A stretch of DNA of 64,000 nucleotides, from NCBI GenBank assembly GCA_009668975.1, contig SBEG01000003.1:1-64000 (forward strand), written 5' to 3'. The notes under the pieces were generated by a model. It was given only the letters and a program-made list of their open reading frames with translations, had not been told where the DNA came from and made no database searches. Position 1 is the first letter of the stretch. Each line of letters starts with the position of its first letter. Shown one piece after another: positions 8,828-17,796 of this stretch. The position numbers and the translations under genes were made by a program. This DNA comes from Deltaproteobacteria bacterium (GTDB lineage Bacteria; Desulfobacterota; Desulfuromonadia; Geobacterales; Geobacteraceae).

Positions 8828-10165
8828 TCAATGACGCTTTTCTTTTACACATGCCTGCCAACCGCCTGCAAGGAAGGTCGCCTTGTCGCACCAGACGGCG
8901 ACCGGGTAATACTCACCCATCACGTCCTGGGCACACTGTCCCGCACTGTCCACCTCTTCGCGCGACGGGAGAACCGGCAGGTTGAATTCAAAGTTGCACC
9001 TGGCCTCCAGTGCCTTCTGGATAGCAAAAGGAAAGTCCGGCCGCGGCAGCATGTTGCGGAAAAACACCAACTTCATATACCCCTTGTCGCCCCACGGCAG
9101 CCATTCGATGTTCGGCCGTAACCAGTCGGGGCGGAGCGGATCATCCGAGATGACAATCGTGTAGTAGCCGCCTTCAAGTTTCGTTGTCATGTCGGATTTG
9201 CAGCCGACGGTGCCGAGCGGTAACGCCAGGTCGGTGCTGCAGACCGACCAGAACCTGACATCGACATTCCGGAAGGTCCGGGCCGGCTCCCAGATCGGCG
9301 TGCCGTCATAGGTGTCGGGGAAACCGGGAGCCTTGCCGTGTATGACGATGATCCGCCCCGGCTGATACTCGTTTCCCGGAAACATGGCGATATATTTATT
9401 GTGCGGATTGGGCAGCAGTACCGGCGGCGTAACTCTCGGCGCCCCGAACCACAACCGGTCGGAAGACGGTGTGCCTTCGTCTCCTATCAGGTCCTGCCCC
9501 GGGGGAAAGAACTTCAGGTAAACCTCACGAATGTCCTCAAGCTTGTTGACTGATGGGCATTGCTGCAACTCCTCGGTAACGCCGTCTCTCGTCAGGAATA
9601 TGGTCGGCAGCGGCACGGACCCCGTGAAGCTTTCACCGCCCAGGGAAGGGTCGGCGGTCGGTACGTACACCCGCAACAGGACCCAGCCAAAATCCGAGTC
9701 AATCTTGATCGTATTCCCGGAGGCCTCGCCGGTGCGTGAAATTACGACCGTATAGGTTCCGTCGCTGCCGCCGGGGTAAACGAACGGGTTCTTGCTGCCC
9801 GGGTCAGGAGCGATTGCGGCATCGTAGATATCGCCTGCCACCTCGGTTGGACCGCCGTCAGCATTGGTATTATAGGCAACGAAGGAAAAATACCGGGCAT
9901 GGGGATACGTTCCTTTGAACGTCATTGTTTCGTCCTGCTTTTCAATGGGCATGAGCCAGTATCGGGCAAGAGACTCGGGCCCCAGCCAGTTGCCGATTCC
10001 CTCGGGCGAGATTTCGACCGGCCACGCACAGTTCCGGTAATTCTGGGCACCGGCCACACCGGGACTGATCAGGAACATCAGGGCCATAAAAGTGGCGAGG
10101 ATGCCGAACCGGTTGAGTACCTTCATCCTTTCTGACTTCGGATGGTGTGTACGAGTTGTTATCAT
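8828..10165 (-). CDS. Secreted protein, distant relative of the A/B family
   Basis: A 445-aa exported protein. The upstream start was kept because AAGGAG lies eight bases before it and it overlaps the stop of the phospholipase-like gene (ATGA); the later Met 14 begins a textbook signal peptide ending VAGA-QN. The segment ETMTFKGTYPHARYFSFVAYN matches in form the EAIVFIGITPPPETYFSY module of the A/B proteins, but the rest has diverged. It also carries a short LTRDGVTEELQ stretch and about six cysteines. It resembles DUF1214/DUF1254-style beta-sandwich proteins. Function unknown; translational coupling ties it to the upstream PLC-like gene. Confidence 0.65.
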   Translation of the reverse strand: MITTRTHHPKSERMKVLNRFGILATFMALMFLISPGVAGAQNYRNCAWPVEISPEGIGNWLGPESLARYWLMPIEKQDETMTFKGTYPHARYFSFVAYNTNADGGPTEVAGDIYDAAIAPDPGSKNPFVYPGGSDGTYTVVISRTGEASGNTIKIDSDFGWVLLRVYVPTADPSLGGESFTGSVPLPTIFLTRDGVTEELQQCPSVNKLEDIREVYLKFFPPGQDLIGDEGTPSSDRLWFGAPRVTPPVLLPNPHNKYIAMFPGNEYQPGRIIVIHGKAPGFPDTYDGTPIWEPARTFRNVDVRFWSVCSTDLALPLGTVGCKSDMTTKLEGGYYTIVISDDPLRPDWLRPNIEWLPWGDKGYMKLVFFRNMLPRPDFPFAIQKALEARCNFEFNLPVLPSREEVDSAGQCAQDVMGEYYPVAVWCDKATFLAGGWQACVKEKRH

Positions 10166-11211
10166 GGCGTTTTCTCCTTCTTCCCACTAGGGGCAGTCGC
10201 TTCCTGTCTTTCTGCCGCCGCTTTTGTACTGTGGATAATCCCGTGATCTTTCAGGTTGTTGCCCACGAACTCGATCGTAGCCTCTATCTCCGCCCGGTAA
10301 TCGTCGCACAGGGACACTGCGGCAGCGATCGCCGCCTTCATAATCTCGACAGCCTCCTCATCCGAGACGGGAAGCGGCGCTCCCAGAAAATCGGGGAGTA
10401 TGCCGACGATCTGTTCGGCCAGCAGTTGCTCTGCTACCGGTTCGGGCTGGGAGATGGCCTGCCCCAGGAAGATCATGTCCTTTCGGTGCCCCTTCTCGAC
10501 GGAGGTCAATACCGACGCGGCGGTCGTATGGTCGCCGCCGAAGCACTCGGCCGCGTAATCAGCTGCAAAGGCCTTGATGAGCAGGGGGGGGAATCCCTTG
10601 GTGACACTGCGGGCCGCTGTTGCCAGCTTTCGTCCGAGCCGGGGGGCTACCTCTTTTGTGAGCCTGATGTCCACAGCATATTCCGTGATCAGATGGGCGA
10701 TGAGCAGACCCTCGTCCGGGCCGATGCCGAGAGCGGCGAAGGCCTCGCCGAATGACTGCTGCGGTTCGGTAAGGCTCACCGGCGTGGTCAGCAGGAGTTT
10801 GGCCTTGACGATGATATAGCCGCCGGGCTGGCCGCAGGTAAGGCAAGCTTCATGGGCGATGTGATCGGCGCCCCATTGCTCATTGTGGCTGACGAACCCG
10901 TAGGCGAGGGCCTCTTCGGCGTCGGTGCCCGCGGCGTCTCGGACTTTCAGGAACGTCTCGGTATACGTTCCCTGGGTCTGTTCCGCTATCCAGCCGGGGC
11001 AAAGGGCCGGGGCGAAGACGAAGTTGTACATGTCCGGCGCGGCGCTGCCCCACATTTCGTTCAGATTGTTATGGCCCACGCGAGCTCCGAGCCGGTCGGC
11101 AATGTAGGCATGGGTGGCCTGGTTCCAGGAGTAGGTTTCGGCAGGAAGCAGGAACGCAACGCAAACCGCCCCCAAGGTCATAAGGGCTATTCTGGCTATA
11201 GGTGTTTTCAT
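10162..11211 (-). CDS. Zinc-dependent phospholipase C-like secreted protein
   Basis: A 349-aa exported helical protein. After the signal peptide comes SWNQATHAYIADRLG: as in Bacillus-type PLC and S1/P1 nucleases, an N-terminal Trp and a nearby His ligate zinc. GSAAPDMYNF, then HNEQWGADHIAHEA, supply the Asp and the clustered His ligands. Family members hydrolyse phosphodiester bonds of phospholipids or serve as lysis factors. The C-terminus is Lys/Glu-rich. AGGAGG precedes the ATG by nine bases. It is coupled to the following gene by a 4-base overlap. With the phospholipase-B-like gene it gives the cluster a lipid-degrading flavour. Confidence 0.75.
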   Translation of the reverse strand: MKTPIARIALMTLGAVCVAFLLPAETYSWNQATHAYIADRLGARVGHNNLNEMWGSAAPDMYNFVFAPALCPGWIAEQTQGTYTETFLKVRDAAGTDAEEALAYGFVSHNEQWGADHIAHEACLTCGQPGGYIIVKAKLLLTTPVSLTEPQQSFGEAFAALGIGPDEGLLIAHLITEYAVDIRLTKEVAPRLGRKLATAARSVTKGFPPLLIKAFAADYAAECFGGDHTTAASVLTSVEKGHRKDMIFLGQAISQPEPVAEQLLAEQIVGILPDFLGAPLPVSDEEAVEIMKAAIAAAVSLCDDYRAEIEATIEFVGNNLKDHGIIHSTKAAAERQEATAPSGKKEKTP

Positions 11212-11262
11212 CTTGGCAGTCCTCCTCTCAACCTGCCCCTGTATGTAAGCCTGAGCCTGCTA

Positions 11263-12873
11263 TTACGGCGTGAACATGAGGATCCTCGGCGTCAGGAGCA
11301 GGGAGGCGTCCGGGCCGCTGGTGGTTCCTGGAGCGATGTAGTTGCGGAGACTGATAATGATCATCCCCTGCAGGGCCGGGTCCCCCTGGGTGGACATGCC
11401 GCTGATCGTGGTGCAGTTATCCGCAGCGCCGGGTACGGTCGCGAGTACGGAGCAGTCTTTGCTGAAGTAGCGCACGAAGAATTTGCCGGTATTGTTCACC
11501 GTGGACGCATAGACGTCTGCGGATCCCTTGAGTTGCGTGTCCAGGAGGGTTCCTTCCGGGACGCCACCCAAGATCGCGGCGTCATTGGCTGACAGGCCGA
11601 CATAGACGGCGTTTCCGGTTTCCGTGGCCAGGGGGGCGATCACGGCGTAGACCTCCCCGGAACCGGTCGGGAGGGGCGTCGAGAAGTAGTAGGCTGCCTC
11701 TTGCTGGTCGCCCAGGCAGTCCATGCCGATTTTGCGGCAGTACGGCCCGGTCCAGTCGAAGTCGCTCACCAGGTTCCGGAGGAAGGAGGATGCAGGTTGT
11801 GGCGACACGCAATCGGTGCCGGTGAGGTTCGTAGTGCTGCCGACGCTGTCGCAGACCGCATCGACAAGGTTTTGCAGATCGCCCGCCATGTCGAGTTCGC
11901 TGTTCGCCGTTCTCGGGGCATAGGCCAGCGACCCGAAGCGCTGCACGGGGCCGATGGAGTCGGGGGCGCGTACGCGCAGCACCGTCAGGGGAGGATTCTC
12001 CCGCCAGGTCTTTGCGGCATCCGTGTCAGCGGGTACGGCATAACGGAAGGCGGTGAAAAAGTCGATGGCATTTTTGCCCATTCCGAGCGGACCGATGGGC
12101 CCGAGATTGTCCCTGCGGGGGATCTGCTCGGTGAAGATATGGCTGTCCGCAACCCCCTGTGCCTGCAGCGCCTTTCTCACCGCCCGGTCCGTCGAATCGC
12201 TCGGCGTGGTGATGAAGTAGAGGGTCTGCCCGAAGGGATCTTCGCCCCCCAACTGCCGCTCCATGACCGCGCTGTTGACCACATCCCCGAGGGAGGAGAG
12301 GGTGATGATACGGCGGGACGTGGGGTCGTCCGGCGGGATCGTAGTGAAGAGGTACTGCAAGGGGATAGACAGATTCGGCGTGTTCGCCCAGAGGTCGTAA
12401 TCCTTGGGCCGCCACTGTCCGTGCTCGCTGAATTCAAATGTCTGGAGCCCCATGTAGCGGCCCGCTGGAGGCATCCGGCCGTAGATCACCAACGCCTCGC
12501 GCTCGTCCAGGCGGTAGGTGGCGCTGTATCCGGGATCCGTTTCGACAAAAGCATTCACCAAAGCCGGGTCCACGTACTCCTCCGGCCAGGGCTGCACGAC
12601 CGGCAGAACATAGGGGGCCGCGGGGTTGGCCCCGAAGCAGTTCTTCAGGACCGGGTACGTGTGGTCGTAACAGTCCTGCTGGGTGTAGAGCTTCGCGTAG
12701 CCCTGGCTGACCCGGAAGCCGCCCTGCTTCAAGCTGTCGATCAGCGTGTCGGTAAACGGGTCGGAAGCCGGAATCGACACGCTTGTGTGCTTACCGGCCG
12801 GCTGAGCGTACGCCACGGGTGCAAGTACAAACAGGGCAACGATGATGGTTACCAGCAGTATCCTTGCATTCAT
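11263..12873 (-). CDS. Secreted protein of the cluster family, subfamily B (B1)
   Basis: A 536-aa exported protein (signal peptide ends AYA-QP). It is closely similar along its length to the gene at 14587. Landmarks: REALVIYGRMPPAGRYM; LSSLGDVVNSAVM; DPFGQTLYFITTPSDSTDRAVRKAL; a B-specific RRDNLGPIGPLGMGKNAIDF; YCRKIGMDCLGD; ATETGNAVYVGLS; and a C-terminal GPDASLLLTPRILMF. The order of motifs follows subfamily A, so A and B share ancestry. AGGAGG precedes the start. It is probably transcribed right after A2, as B2 follows A3. No catalytic residues could be singled out. Confidence 0.75.
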   Translation of the reverse strand: MNARILLVTIIVALFVLAPVAYAQPAGKHTSVSIPASDPFTDTLIDSLKQGGFRVSQGYAKLYTQQDCYDHTYPVLKNCFGANPAAPYVLPVVQPWPEEYVDPALVNAFVETDPGYSATYRLDEREALVIYGRMPPAGRYMGLQTFEFSEHGQWRPKDYDLWANTPNLSIPLQYLFTTIPPDDPTSRRIITLSSLGDVVNSAVMERQLGGEDPFGQTLYFITTPSDSTDRAVRKALQAQGVADSHIFTEQIPRRDNLGPIGPLGMGKNAIDFFTAFRYAVPADTDAAKTWRENPPLTVLRVRAPDSIGPVQRFGSLAYAPRTANSELDMAGDLQNLVDAVCDSVGSTTNLTGTDCVSPQPASSFLRNLVSDFDWTGPYCRKIGMDCLGDQQEAAYYFSTPLPTGSGEVYAVIAPLATETGNAVYVGLSANDAAILGGVPEGTLLDTQLKGSADVYASTVNNTGKFFVRYFSKDCSVLATVPGAADNCTTISGMSTQGDPALQGMIIISLRNYIAPGTTSGPDASLLLTPRILMFTP

Positions 12874-12987
12874 GGTTTTCCTCCTATCGATTGAACTCTC
12901 TTCTCTGCCTTCATTCTCGGCCGCTCAGGGCCGCGGTGAAAATTCGAGTAAGTTCTCTGCCCGGGCTGCATATACCCATCTCTCTGG

Positions 12988-14406
12988 CTATTTCCTGAAG
13001 TGAATCGCGCGGTCCCACAGGATTTCGAACCAGTAAGGCCCGACACCCGTCTCAGGTTCAACATAGGCACGGTAACCCAGGAATAGATCATCATCCAGGC
13101 TACCCTTTGGGCAGCAATCCCCGAACGGGCAGTCGCCTGTCGGAATCTGTCTGACCTCCAGGCATTCCGTCGCTGGAAGACCACCACAATTTCGTGCCAC
13201 TTTGAAGGCATACAGACTGTTGGACACAGCCTGATATTTTCCGAGATCGTAACGATCTGCACTTCCGCCGATTTCCCTGCTGTTTTTCCCCGCAAGTCCC
13301 ATTTCCATCGCCGCATGATAGAGCGTGAAATTCGCATACGTCGATTTCCCCGAGGCTTCATGATTCACCCCAAAAACGATCAGGAAATCGTCAGGGCTAT
13401 CGCCAAGCTTGAAATTCCTCGTTTTCAGGTAGACTGTATCCCTGCATTCGCCAAGGAGGTTCGTACCTCTCTGGAAACCATCCAACCACTCGAGCAACCA
13501 GATACCGCTTTGCAGTTTGTCGGGCTGATAGCCGGGATTGGCCGCAATGATTGCGGATTCCAGGCGGTCAAGGGCAGGCAGCAGATCGCCTTCCGTTTTC
13601 CCCGTCCCCCGCACAATTATCTCCGGTGTTGGATACGGGTCCAGCTTTGCAGGCTTTTCCGGATAGGTCACGTACAATATGCTTGCCCATTGGCTTGAGG
13701 TATTCATATAGGTGGTGAGGTCATCCAGGTTGGCAGGAAGATACATCCGTTCAACAAAAAGCAGATAGTCGGCCTTTTCATCCTTCCCCAACTTCACGAC
13801 GGATGAAGGAACCACCATCGTATTCATGATCTCTTGCGGAAACCCCGCCTGTTTGGCCGCGTTGGTAACCTTCTCATTCGTGTCCCGGTCCGCGGTCATG
13901 ACGATCATCACTTCTTTGTCGAACGGGTGTTTCTTGTCGAGCGTCTTGATGCGGGATTGGTTTATGGTATCTCCGATGCTTGAGAAAATCTGCAACCGGT
14001 CCATTCCATATCCGTTGTACCGATCGAAAACAAAACCGGTAAAGCTGAAGTACGCAACGGGGGGAGGCGTCTTCCCGACGAAAATCACCGCATCATACGG
14101 CTCAAGCTGGATTCCCCGCCCCACCCGCACTCCCTCATAGGTCTCGCTTATCACCTGGTAGGGCGCTGCGGCGTTATTGCCGTATGCAATGTCTTCGAAT
14201 CCGTTGCAAACTAAACAGGGAAGATTAATAGGTCCGAAAGCATCTTCCCAATGGGTCACTTTAAATCCTTGCCGTTCCAATTGGTTCTGGAATAGAGCGA
14301 CCCTTTTGTCCAGTACCGGGGATTTCCCCAGTCCTTTGGCAAGGGCGGGATGTGCAGCCACCAATCCTGCAAGCATCATTGAGAACAGTATTATTTTCGC
14401 TTTCAT
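12988..14406 (-). CDS. Secreted protein of the cluster family, subfamily A (A2)
   Basis: 472 aa from the MKAKIILF start, which has GGGAGAA upstream; longer in-frame starts have no signal peptide at their N-terminus and no ribosome site. The signal peptide ends ALA-KG. Subfamily A landmarks are present: YDAVIFVGKTPPPVAYFSF; IGDTIN; DRDTNEKVTNAAKQAG; RGTGKTEGDL; CRDTVYLK; VFGVNHEASGKSTYANF; NCGG; and AYVEPETGVGP. It has additional cysteines near the C-terminus (CPFGDCCPKG) not seen in A1 or A3. Extracellular or periplasmic; function unknown. Confidence 0.75.
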   Translation of the reverse strand: MKAKIILFSMMLAGLVAAHPALAKGLGKSPVLDKRVALFQNQLERQGFKVTHWEDAFGPINLPCLVCNGFEDIAYGNNAAAPYQVISETYEGVRVGRGIQLEPYDAVIFVGKTPPPVAYFSFTGFVFDRYNGYGMDRLQIFSSIGDTINQSRIKTLDKKHPFDKEVMIVMTADRDTNEKVTNAAKQAGFPQEIMNTMVVPSSVVKLGKDEKADYLLFVERMYLPANLDDLTTYMNTSSQWASILYVTYPEKPAKLDPYPTPEIIVRGTGKTEGDLLPALDRLESAIIAANPGYQPDKLQSGIWLLEWLDGFQRGTNLLGECRDTVYLKTRNFKLGDSPDDFLIVFGVNHEASGKSTYANFTLYHAAMEMGLAGKNSREIGGSADRYDLGKYQAVSNSLYAFKVARNCGGLPATECLEVRQIPTGDCPFGDCCPKGSLDDDLFLGYRAYVEPETGVGPYWFEILWDRAIHFRK

Positions 14407-14586
14407 ATCAGTTCTCCCTTTTTTCATTGCGTTAGACCGCACTGCCACCCAACCACCAACACTGAAATGACCTGGCATCAGAGAATATTTGCCTTCATAG
14501 CCTTTCCTCCTTCCCGTTTGCGACCAGGGACCCATCTCATCCACTGCCACGGCAGGAAGGCTCCTCTGTCTCCTCAAAAAAGCCTA

Positions 14587-16236
14587 CTACTGAGTAAAAG
14601 TAAGGATTCTCGGCGTCAGCAACTTTTTTGTGTCCGGGCCACGTTCGGATCCCGGCTTGATGTAGTCGCGAATCCCAGGCCAGAACATGCCGAACAGGGT
14701 TGGATCTCCCAGCGCGGTGGTGCTGCCCTCCTTCGGCACCATCGACTCGGTGATCTCGGTGCAGTCCAGAGACCTGTCGAGCGGCAGCAGGTTCTTGAGC
14801 GCGCCGCAGTTGCGGGCGAAGAAGTGCACGAAGAACTTGTCGGTGTTGTTCACGGTGTCTGCGAAGCCATCCGCAGAGCCCTTGAGAATCGCGTCCGTGA
14901 CGCCCCCGCCAGTTGGTGCGAGGTATGTCGAGGCATTATTGATCGACAGGCCGACATAGGTCGCATTGCCGGTCTCAGTGGCCAGGGTACTCACCACCGC
15001 ATAGACTTGCCCGGAATCGAGTCGGAGGGGTCCGGTGAAGAAGAGGCCCGCATCGGTCTGGTCGAAGCAGACCATGTCGACCTTGCGGCAGTACGGCCCG
15101 GCCCACCCGAAGTCCCTCAACGGATCAGCCATGAAGGAAGATGCGGGCGCCGGCCGGGTGCAGTCGGCGCTGGAAAAGGCGGTGATACTGCTAACACGAT
15201 CGCACACCGCATTGACTAGGCCTTGCAGGTCATCCGCCAGGTATTCCTCGCTGATTGCCGTGCGCTCGTCATAGGTCAGCAGGTCGTAGCGCTTCGCCGG
15301 GCCAAGGAAAGAAGGGGCACGTACCCGCATCACTTTCAGCCGGGGTGTGTCCCCTTTTCTAAAGCTATCCCACCATTCTCCTGCTGCAGCTTCCTCGCCG
15401 GGATTGGGGAGGGCGTACCGGAAGAAGGTAAGAAAATCGATGGCGTTCTCGCCCATCCCCAGCGGCCCGATCGGCCCGACATCATCCCTGGAGGGAATCT
15501 GCTCGGTGAAGATTTCGTCATCAGGAACTCCCCGGTCCTGCAGTATGCGGCGGATTGCCTGGTCTGTGCCGGCGCTCGGGGTGATGATGAAGTACCGGTT
15601 TTTCCCGAACGGGTCACCGGACTTTTTCTGCATGACCGCGTTGTTGACACTGTCCCCGAGCGTTGAGAAGCTCCAGATCCGCCCGGACCTGGTGTCGTCG
15701 GGAGGGATCGTGCTGAACACATACCGCATGGGGGGGTGGTCAGGCGTGTTTGCCCACTGGTTGTAATCCTTGGCCTTCCAGCGTCCGTGCTGGGTCCACA
15801 CGTATGTCATCACGCTCATATACTTTCCTGGGGGCGGCATCTGGCCGTAGATGACCACCGCATCCCGCGGCTCGAGCCGGTAGGTCGGGATGTAGCCGGG
15901 CGACACATTGCCGAACACGTTCACCGGCGTAGGCCCGATGTATTCATCCGGCCATGCCTTCACGGCCGGGATCACATAGGGGGAAACGGGGTTGTTGCCG
16001 AAACAGCTCTGCAGCGTGGGGTAGGTGTAATCTGCACAGGCATCCTCGTACAGCATCGGGTAGCCCGGGTTGACCTGGAACCCGCTCGCCGTGAGGTCAC
16101 GGACCAGCGCCTCGGTGACCGGGTCGGAAACAGACTCAGACACGCTGACATGGCTGCCGGCCGGTTGCGCGATGGCGAAGGGCACCAGAAGCAGCACCGT
16201 ACAGAAGGTAACGGATAAAAGTATGCTCGCGCGCAT
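14587..16236 (-). CDS. Secreted protein of the cluster family, subfamily B (B2)
   Basis: About 549 aa. The start is the second Met, with AAGGAG eight bases before it; the first Met is too close to that site. A signal peptide ends AIA-QP. It is collinear with B1: RDAVVIYGQMPPPGKYM; STLGDSVNNAVM; DPFGKNRYFIITPSAGTDQAIRRIL; GPIGPLGMGENAIDF; YCRKVDMVCFD; ATETGNATYVGLS; RNCG; and GPDTKKLLTPRILTF. It lies between A2 and A3, so the cluster reads as two tandem A-B pairs in transcription order (A3-B2, A2-B1), which suggests duplication of a two-gene unit and possibly a heteromeric product. Confidence 0.75.
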   Translation of the reverse strand: MRASILLSVTFCTVLLLVPFAIAQPAGSHVSVSESVSDPVTEALVRDLTASGFQVNPGYPMLYEDACADYTYPTLQSCFGNNPVSPYVIPAVKAWPDEYIGPTPVNVFGNVSPGYIPTYRLEPRDAVVIYGQMPPPGKYMSVMTYVWTQHGRWKAKDYNQWANTPDHPPMRYVFSTIPPDDTRSGRIWSFSTLGDSVNNAVMQKKSGDPFGKNRYFIITPSAGTDQAIRRILQDRGVPDDEIFTEQIPSRDDVGPIGPLGMGENAIDFLTFFRYALPNPGEEAAAGEWWDSFRKGDTPRLKVMRVRAPSFLGPAKRYDLLTYDERTAISEEYLADDLQGLVNAVCDRVSSITAFSSADCTRPAPASSFMADPLRDFGWAGPYCRKVDMVCFDQTDAGLFFTGPLRLDSGQVYAVVSTLATETGNATYVGLSINNASTYLAPTGGGVTDAILKGSADGFADTVNNTDKFFVHFFARNCGALKNLLPLDRSLDCTEITESMVPKEGSTTALGDPTLFGMFWPGIRDYIKPGSERGPDTKKLLTPRILTFTQ

Positions 16237-16299
16237 GCTCATTTCTCCTTCTTTGGTGTATCGACTGTGCGCTCGATTTTGCCGCCAATCCCCTGCCGG

Positions 16300-17709
16300 T
16301 CAGGGCCCCGGTGAAAACTTGAGCACGCGGTCGTAGAGCATCTCCGGCATCGCGGGCCCGATCATGGTCTCCGGCTCGAGATAGATCCTGGTGAAGACGC
16401 CCAGAAGCGTGGTGTCATCGAGCGTCAGGCGCGTGCAGCCATCGGGTACGACCAGTTGCAGGCAATTCGGTTCGCCGCCGCAGTCCCGCGAAATCTTGTA
16501 CGCGTACATAACGTCCGCGTCAGGGTCGCCGGCCGGAAGATAGGACGTGGCTGTTCCCTTTCCCGTGAACTTGCGGTCGTCGAAGGCGCCAAGGGTCAGC
16601 TTTGCCGTCTCGCTGGCATAGACGTTGATGTTCATGTAGGTCGCCTTGCCGGTGGCAACGTGGTTGGGGCCGTAAACCATCAGGAATTCGCCGTCGGCCA
16701 GGGTGATCCGGTTGATCGTATCGTACTCGGGGATACCGGCGCCCAGGTAAAACGCATCCCGGCTGTCACCGCACCACTCGAGGCCACGCTGGATCAGGTC
16801 ATAGCCTTCGTAACACATGGGGATCAACGTGATGTCGGTCGCCTGGAACCCCGGATTGGCGGCGATAATGCCCCGGCCAAGTTCGCCCAGCTTGTTCGCC
16901 AGGTCCATCTCGGTCCGTCCCGTACCGCGGACGCGCAGAGGCGGCGCGGGGAACGAGTTGGCCGTTGCCTGGTCATGCGGTGTCACCCGGAAAACGCTGA
17001 GCGGAGGATTGTTGACGTAGTCGCTGCCGGCGGCCGGATCCGTCCAGATCGCATTGCGCATGGCGATCGCCAGCAGATCAGCGGTTTCGCCCCGACCGAG
17101 GTTCAGCATCGATGCCGGGAAGACGACCGTGTTGATGATGGCCGCAGGGTAGCCGGCCCGTCGCAGTGCGGCGCGAACGCGGGACTCCGTCGTCCGGTCG
17201 GGGGTGAAGATCAACGCCACGGGGGCATTGAAAGGCGTCGGACCGATGGTCTCGACCGTGGCGACATTCACGGAGTCTCCCAGGGTGGCAGTAACATCCT
17301 TTCTGCTCCCGTCGGGGTACACCCTTGACCAGAGATAGGGGGTGATGCTGAAGTATTTTTCAGGTGGAGGCGTCAGGCCGATCAAAACGACGGCTTCCCG
17401 GGGATTCAGCTGGAACTGACCGCTCAGTTGATTCGGTTCCTGCGCGGACTTGGGGACCTGCACCTGGATATATGGTTCAATGTTGAAATAGAGGGCGCTG
17501 TCGACGCCAGGGGTGTTGGCGCACCACGCTGCCGCCGGGTTCCAGGGGACAACGGCGCCCGGGGTCACGTCGAACCCGTCCTGCGTGAGCGCATCCCGGA
17601 ACCCGGCCAGGTCTCCACCCCCCAGTCCGGCTCGTTGCGAAAATGCGCAGGGCGCCAGAAATAAAATAGAAGTAAAAAGGATAAAGGCCTTCAGTACGTT
17701 TGCTTTCAT
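16300..17709 (-). CDS. Secreted protein of the cluster family, subfamily A (A3)
   Basis: A 469-aa exported protein (signal peptide ends AFS-QR). It is the clearest member of subfamily A: REAVVLIGLTPPPEKYFSI; LGDSVNVATV; FTPDRTTESRVRAALRRAGYP; RGTGRTEMDL; CGDSRDAFYLG; VYGPNHVATGKATYMNIN; the Cys pair DCGGEPNC; and IYLEPETMIGP...LKFSPGP. The same N-terminal region (FRDALTQDGFDVTPG) also matches A1. GAGGAT precedes the ATG. It is the first A/B gene after the racemase and so is the one nearest the riboswitch. Confidence 0.75.
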   Translation of the reverse strand: MKANVLKAFILFTSILFLAPCAFSQRAGLGGGDLAGFRDALTQDGFDVTPGAVVPWNPAAAWCANTPGVDSALYFNIEPYIQVQVPKSAQEPNQLSGQFQLNPREAVVLIGLTPPPEKYFSITPYLWSRVYPDGSRKDVTATLGDSVNVATVETIGPTPFNAPVALIFTPDRTTESRVRAALRRAGYPAAIINTVVFPASMLNLGRGETADLLAIAMRNAIWTDPAAGSDYVNNPPLSVFRVTPHDQATANSFPAPPLRVRGTGRTEMDLANKLGELGRGIIAANPGFQATDITLIPMCYEGYDLIQRGLEWCGDSRDAFYLGAGIPEYDTINRITLADGEFLMVYGPNHVATGKATYMNINVYASETAKLTLGAFDDRKFTGKGTATSYLPAGDPDADVMYAYKISRDCGGEPNCLQLVVPDGCTRLTLDDTTLLGVFTRIYLEPETMIGPAMPEMLYDRVLKFSPGP

Positions 17710-17796
17710 ATCGCATCCTCTTTCCTGAGTTCAGACTCTGTAAGGAGCCTGGGTTTTTCTCCTTCTCCCCTGGTGGGAGAGGAAGAGGTGGCTGAG

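Noticed and set aside
11701..12894. 397-codon open frame opposite B1
   Set aside because: It lies wholly antisense to a gene with a signal peptide, a ribosome site and a paralogue; the translated sequence has the His/Arg/Gly-rich look of a shadow frame in GC-rich DNA.
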